From contig NZ_JAHBAY010000027.1 of NCBI RefSeq assembly GCF_018499875.1, forward strand, positions 1 to 46,124: a stretch of 46,124 nucleotides of DNA, read 5' to 3'. This stretch comes from Kineosporia corallincola. Its GTDB lineage: Bacteria; Actinomycetota; Actinomycetes; Actinomycetales; Kineosporiaceae. Positions 42,226 through 46,124 of this stretch are shown piece by piece; the first letter of the stretch is position 1; each line of letters starts with the position of its first letter. The translations under genes were made by a program, and so were the position numbers. The notes beneath the pieces are model-generated. The model saw nothing but the letters and a program-made list of their open reading frames with translations, was not told the origin of the DNA and ran no database searches.

Positions 42226-42943
42226 CCATGCTCTGCGAGACCTGGGTGCCTTTCTCACCGGCACCGAGGCCGCTGTCCTGGCTGCCCGTTTCGCCGACGG
42301 TGACACTCTGACCGCTGCTCTGGGCAGTATCGGGGCGTCCCGGCGGGACCAGGTGCGTCACCTGCTCAGGGAGGCCGGGCTGGGGCCCGCGACCCGGGAG
42401 CGTACGTGCGAGGTTCTCCGCGCCATTGAAGGTGCGCGTTCGGACGTCCGTGATCTGGCGACCGTCTGGACGATGCCCGGCCATCTGTCCCAGGCCGGGC
42501 CACTGACCACCTCGGCCGCTCATCTGGTCGACGGGGCGCGGACCTCGGTGATGTGTTCGACATACAACTTCCAGCGCACGTCGGCTCTCTGGCCGGCCCT
42601 TCAGGACGCGGCCCGGCGCCCAGGCCTGGCTGTCACGGTCTACCTGGACACAGCAGCCGGCCGGAAGGGTTCTCGCACGCCCTCTCCCGAGGAGGTTGCC
42701 GTTCATCTGCGGCCGGCCCGGGTGCTGCGCACCAAGCCGTTCGGTGGTTCGCTCGTGCGCAACCACGCCAAGTTTCTCGTGGTCGATCACCGGTTTCTGC
42801 TGATCAGCAGCGCCAACTTCTCCCGCAGTGCCGAGTACGAGAACGTCGAGCTGGGTGTCCGGGTGGACGACGTGGCCCTGGCCGAGTCGGTCGAACGCGA
42901 AATGCAGCGGGTGGAAGGCGTTCTGTACGAGCCGGCCGGTTGA
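42218..42943 (+). CDS. drmC: DrmC, phospholipase D-like protein of DISARM
   Basis: The gene encodes 241 aa from GTG 42218, inside the last codons of drmB. A single HKD-type motif is visible (NHAKFLVVD, near 183), followed by SSANFSRSAEYENVELGV, the usual PLD continuation. One motif per chain implies a dimeric active site, as in bacterial PLD nucleases. DrmC is the common but reportedly less essential fifth DISARM component. It ends the operon; a 108-bp gap follows, with only a weak inverted repeat (TTCAGG/CCTGAA, 42949-42971). Confidence 0.9.
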   Translation: MPDHALRDLGAFLTGTEAAVLAARFADGDTLTAALGSIGASRRDQVRHLLREAGLGPATRERTCEVLRAIEGARSDVRDLATVWTMPGHLSQAGPLTTSAAHLVDGARTSVMCSTYNFQRTSALWPALQDAARRPGLAVTVYLDTAAGRKGSRTPSPEEVAVHLRPARVLRTKPFGGSLVRNHAKFLVVDHRFLLISSANFSRSAEYENVELGVRVDDVALAESVEREMQRVEGVLYEPAG

Positions 42944-43051
42944 TCTGGTTCAGGGTGGTTTTAGGCCTGAATGCAGACATTGGGTAACATCATCTGACGC
43001 TCCGCGCTGGCCTGCCGACAGGTACGGCCTTCCGATCTGCCAGGAGGAACG

Positions 43052-45256
43052 GTGCCGCACCTCGCCCTGACGAAGTCCTGCTGGCAGAACTTCGAGCAGC
43101 TCGAGAAGCCGGTCCGCAATGGTGTGCACAAGGCGATGGACAAGTTCCGTGAGCTCACCGTTCCTCAACTGCACGCCGACAAGGGTCTTCACCTCGAGCA
43201 GGTGAAGAATGCCGCCGACCCGCGTATGCGCACCATCCGGATCACCGACTTCTGGCGCGGTGTCGTCCTCGCTCCCGATCCGGACACGAAAGACGGCCAG
43301 GCCGGCACCTTCCTCCTGGTCGACGTGGTGCCCCACGACGAGGCCTACGCCAAGGCCAAGAAGCTGCTGTTCAGCGTGAACTCCGCGACGCTCGGGCTCG
43401 AGGTCCGCGACGTCACCGTGATCGACCAGCTCACCAAAAGCATGGAGATCATCGAGACACCCCCAGCACCCGACCGGACTCCCCCGCCTGTTCTTCCGCG
43501 GCTGTTCGCCGGCGTCAGTGACAACGACATGCAACGGCTCGGTGTCGACGAGCAGGTGCTGCAGGCGGTCCGCCTGCTCACCGAGCATTCCCAGCTGAGC
43601 ACCTTCGGGCCGTTCTTTCCCGAGGACCAGTACGAAGTGCTCCAGCTGCTCTCCCTCGGCTTCAGCGTCGACGAGGTCTACCAGCAGGTGATCGTCACCC
43701 GCCGGCCGAGCGAACCGGTCAAGCCGGGCGAAAGCAGCCTGGAGAAGGCGATCGTCTCCACCCCGAACCGGGTCCGGGTGATCACCAGCTCCGACGAACT
43801 GCGCCAGGCCCTGGAGCAGCCACTCATCGCCTGGAAGACCTTCCTTCACGCGTCCCAGCGCAAGGTGGCCTATCACCCCCGGTTCAACGGCCCGGTGCAG
43901 GTTTCCGGAGGCCCCGGCACCGGGAAGACCGTCGTCGCACTGCACCGGGTGAAACACCTCCTCGACCGGTACCCCGGGCACCGGGTGCTGCTCACGACCT
44001 ATACCAATGCGCTGGCCGACAGCCTCCAGGAGAACCTGCGGCTGGTGCTGGACGACGATGCCGAGCGCCTGGAGCGTGTCCATGTGTCCACGGTGAACCG
44101 CATGGCCGTGGCCCAGATCCGCAAACTGAAGAATGCCTCCCCCTCCCTGCTGGGTGACGAGGACGACCGGAAGATCTGGCGCCGCATCCGCAAGGACCTC
44201 GATCTGCCCTGGAGCGACCAGTTCCTCGTGCAGGAGTACCGGAATGTGGTCCTGGCCCAGCAGATCCGCACCCTCGACGCGTACCAGACGGCCGACCGGC
44301 CGGGGCGCGGTGCCGGGCTACGGCGTCAGAGTGCACAGCGTGAGCAGATCTGGGGCGCGATCGAGCGCTATCACGCCGAGACCGAGGCCGTCGGCACGAT
44401 GACGCACACGGCAGCCTGCCAGGCCGCAGCCGACATCGCCTTCGGGCACCCCGGTATCGCCGTGCAGTACGACCACGTCGTGGTCGACGAGGCTCAGGAC
44501 CTCCACCCGGCGCAGTGGCGATTCCTGCGGGCGGTCGCTCCCGAGGGACCGGACGATCTGTTCATCACCGGTGATCCCCACCAGAGGATCTACGATTCAC
44601 AGACTTCCCTTTCAGCAGTCGGAATCAAGGTGACCGGCCGCAGCCGGCGACTGCGTATCAACTACCGCAGCACCGAGGAGATCCTGACCTGGTCGACCGG
44701 GATTCTCACCGGCGCCCCGATCAGCGACATGAGCGGCAACGGCCACGACTCGCTGACCGGATACCGGTCCCTGCTGCACGGCGCCCCGCCCGTCGTCACC
44801 GGCCACGGCACCGAAGCCGCTGAGATCGATGCTCTGGTGAAACAAGTGCTGACGTGGTGCGATGCCGGTATGGAAACGGCAGACATCGCTATCTGTAGTC
44901 GTTTTCGCATGCCTCTGCTCGACAAGGCGGCCAAGGCACTGGCCGACGCAGGCATCAAGAGTGTCAAGGTCGACAGCCGCCCAGGCCCCGGCGTCCCGGG
45001 TGTCCGGCTGGCCACCGCCCACGCGATGAAAGGCCTGGAGTTCCGGGCTGTCGCGGTGCTCGGCGTGACCGCGAAGTCGTTTCCGTTCGCGCCCGGCATC
45101 ACCGCGGCCGACGTTGACCAGGTGCAGCACGACAGCGACATCCTGCGCGACCGCTGTCTGCTGTTCGTCGCCTGCACCAGGGCACGCGAAGCACTGGCGG
45201 TTTCGTGGAGTGGACCTGAGAGCAGCTTCATCACGCCGCTTCTCAGGAAACAATGA
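43052..45256 (+). CDS. SF1 (UvrD-like) helicase with RelE-like N-terminal domain
   Basis: GTG 43052 follows CAGGAGGAACG, a strong ribosome binding site. The protein has 734 aa. Residues 1-110 resemble RelE/ParE-type proteins (NFEQLEKPVRNGVHKAMDKF, GLHLEQVKNAADPRMRTIRI, then FWRGVVL and LVDVVPHDEAYAKAK). Helicase motifs follow: Walker A SGGPGTGKTVVALH (near 284), VVVDEAQDLHPAQW (near 475), GDPHQRIY, INYRST (near 535), ATAHAMKGLEFRAV (near 650) and VACTRAREAL (near 710). Helicases fused to such a domain are widespread in actinobacteria, mostly uncharacterised. It follows DISARM in the same direction but with its own ribosome binding site. Confidence 0.85.
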   Translation: MPHLALTKSCWQNFEQLEKPVRNGVHKAMDKFRELTVPQLHADKGLHLEQVKNAADPRMRTIRITDFWRGVVLAPDPDTKDGQAGTFLLVDVVPHDEAYAKAKKLLFSVNSATLGLEVRDVTVIDQLTKSMEIIETPPAPDRTPPPVLPRLFAGVSDNDMQRLGVDEQVLQAVRLLTEHSQLSTFGPFFPEDQYEVLQLLSLGFSVDEVYQQVIVTRRPSEPVKPGESSLEKAIVSTPNRVRVITSSDELRQALEQPLIAWKTFLHASQRKVAYHPRFNGPVQVSGGPGTGKTVVALHRVKHLLDRYPGHRVLLTTYTNALADSLQENLRLVLDDDAERLERVHVSTVNRMAVAQIRKLKNASPSLLGDEDDRKIWRRIRKDLDLPWSDQFLVQEYRNVVLAQQIRTLDAYQTADRPGRGAGLRRQSAQREQIWGAIERYHAETEAVGTMTHTAACQAAADIAFGHPGIAVQYDHVVVDEAQDLHPAQWRFLRAVAPEGPDDLFITGDPHQRIYDSQTSLSAVGIKVTGRSRRLRINYRSTEEILTWSTGILTGAPISDMSGNGHDSLTGYRSLLHGAPPVVTGHGTEAAEIDALVKQVLTWCDAGMETADIAICSRFRMPLLDKAAKALADAGIKSVKVDSRPGPGVPGVRLATAHAMKGLEFRAVAVLGVTAKSFPFAPGITAADVDQVQHDSDILRDRCLLFVACTRAREALAVSWSGPESSFITPLLRKQ

Positions 45257-45966
45257 CAGTAAGAGCGGTTCCGCCGGTCCTCCACCGACAGATCAGTGGC
45301 TATCATCACGACCCGTACCCTCAGGCATCCTTCAGGCAGCGCCTGCCAGATCGTCCCACCAAGCACCATACTGGTGAGGTGGACCTGCGTGACGCTGGAA
45401 CGATGGCGCGAGATCTGTTGCAGAAGCATCATCTTGACGCTTGGACTTTCGGATTTGATCGAGCAAAGCGCCGGGCCGGGTGCTGCCATCATGGTCAGCA
45501 CGTGATCAGCTTGAGCGCCCCCTTGACTGCCTTGCATTCAGAGCATCAGGTGCGCAACACGGTCCTGCACGAGATCGCTCACGCGCTCGTGGGCCCGCAT
45601 CACGGTCACGACAGCGTCTGGAAGAGCCAGGCCATCGCCATTGGCGCCTCGCCGGAACGCTGCCTGCCAAATGACGCGCCGAAGCTTGCCGGCCGTTACA
45701 CGGGCACATGCTCTCGCGGACACGAGTTTTCGGCGCACAAAAGGCCGACCCGGCCGAAGATCTGCACCATCTGCCCACCGGCGCTCGGTGTAGAACGGCT
45801 ACTTACCTGGACACAGGGCGATGTATCGATCCGGATGCTGCCCAGCTACGTTACCCAGCTGGTGAAGCTCGCGGACGTCGGAGGCTCGGCAGCAGCCCGG
45901 GACCAATTGGAGATGGACTCCGCTCTCGGCGGAGGCCGTGATCAACCGCTGACTCGAGGCTCATGA
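45253..45966 (+). CDS. SprT-like zinc metalloprotease
   Basis: The frame starts at ATG 45253, overlapping the helicase stop (ATGA), giving 237 aa. Homologous-looking sequence begins only at VDLRDAGTMARDLL, so GTG 45379 or ATG 45403 is the more likely start. The core has WTFGFDRAKRRAGCCHHG, the zinc motif VLHEIAHALVGPHHGHD, and a CxxC pair (TGTCSRGHEF, ICTICPP), as in SprT/Spartan-type proteins. Spartan cleaves DNA-bound proteins; bacterial members are poorly studied. Coupling to a helicase suggests a DNA-repair or defence role. Confidence 0.8.
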   Translation: MTVRAVPPVLHRQISGYHHDPYPQASFRQRLPDRPTKHHTGEVDLRDAGTMARDLLQKHHLDAWTFGFDRAKRRAGCCHHGQHVISLSAPLTALHSEHQVRNTVLHEIAHALVGPHHGHDSVWKSQAIAIGASPERCLPNDAPKLAGRYTGTCSRGHEFSAHKRPTRPKICTICPPALGVERLLTWTQGDVSIRMLPSYVTQLVKLADVGGSAAARDQLEMDSALGGGRDQPLTRGS

Positions 45967-46104
45967 TGACGTCTCCTGCATGTGCTGTTGATGTCGCTGC
46001 CCAGCGTTCCACTCCGATGGATCCAGCGCGATGCTTTCAAGGCACTGGCGCGTCACCGGCCAGGAAGAAGACTGACCAGAAACCTCGAACGAGGCGACTT
46101 TCCT
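45961..46104 (-). other. Possible 3' end of a minus-strand gene
   Basis: A 48-codon stretch between stops reads protein-like (WPVTRQCLESIALDPSEWNA), ends at TGA 45961-45963 and overlaps the SprT-like stop tail to tail. No start codon precedes the protein-like part. It may be a remnant or the end of a frame-shifted gene; the rest of the 158-bp right end holds nothing else I can call. Confidence 0.2.
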
Positions 46105-46124
46105 CTACCGTCCGGGGGTAAGTC

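Noticed and set aside
39970-42306. A 778-codon minus-strand frame antisense to drmB
   Set aside because: Shadow of drmB; the DUF1998 and Cys motifs on the plus strand are decisive.

Overview
The window comes from a high-GC, GTG-start-rich actinobacterium, probably a filamentous or Kineosporia-like soil actinomycete (the genus is a guess). Supporting signs are an HTH-DUF5753/DUF397 regulator pair, LysM and BTAD membrane proteins tied to a Tad pilus operon, an SCO4402-like protein, and a large secreted YD-repeat protein. I see no rRNA, tRNA or CRISPR array.

Left part (1-8.7 kb). A membrane LysM protein runs off the left edge on the minus strand, preceded by a coupled 50-aa reading frame. Next come the apparent tail of a secreted toxin overlapped by an SCO4402-like candidate immunity gene (plus strand), a truncated IS256-type transposase, and a 55-bp duplicated scrap of an RHS core gene. 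A complete 1638-aa RHS/YD-repeat protein (minus strand) follows, ending in a short hydrophobic tail with a 56-aa two-helix membrane protein downstream. This looks like a rearranged polymorphic-toxin locus.

Middle (9.0-19.8 kb). One minus-strand operon with overlapping genes reads: lipoprotein, secreted protein, CpaB/RcpC-like SAF protein, TadZ-like ATPase, TadA/CpaF ATPase, TadB, TadC, two TadE-like pseudopilins, TadG-like protein, BTAD-domain membrane protein. It is a Tad (tight adherence) pilus/secretion module without a visible prepilin (Flp) or prepilin peptidase.

Transition (20-24 kb). This holds a single-pass membrane protein, the DUF5753/DUF397 pair, then two unrecognised genes (22691 and 23394). 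In front of the first stand three tandem near-perfect hairpins (22500-22643), and further perfect inverted repeats occur after each gene. The strip ends at a 5'-truncated SF1 helicase-nuclease gene.

Right part (24-46 kb) is a defence island: the helicase-nuclease remnant, a SLATT-like two-TM protein, a PIN-like protein with an XRE-ImmA/IrrE regulator, and a complete class 1 DISARM operon (drmD-drmMI-drmA-drmB-drmC) in overlapping frames. An SF1 helicase with a RelE-like N-terminal domain and a SprT-like metalloprotease follow. The 102-bp divergent gap between the XRE-ImmA gene and drmD carries a 17-bp palindrome, a natural operator candidate linking the regulator to DISARM. DISARM itself is known; the least explained items are the hairpin strip at 22.5-23.9 kb, the toxin-like/helicase fusion, and the RHS tail with its small membrane partner.
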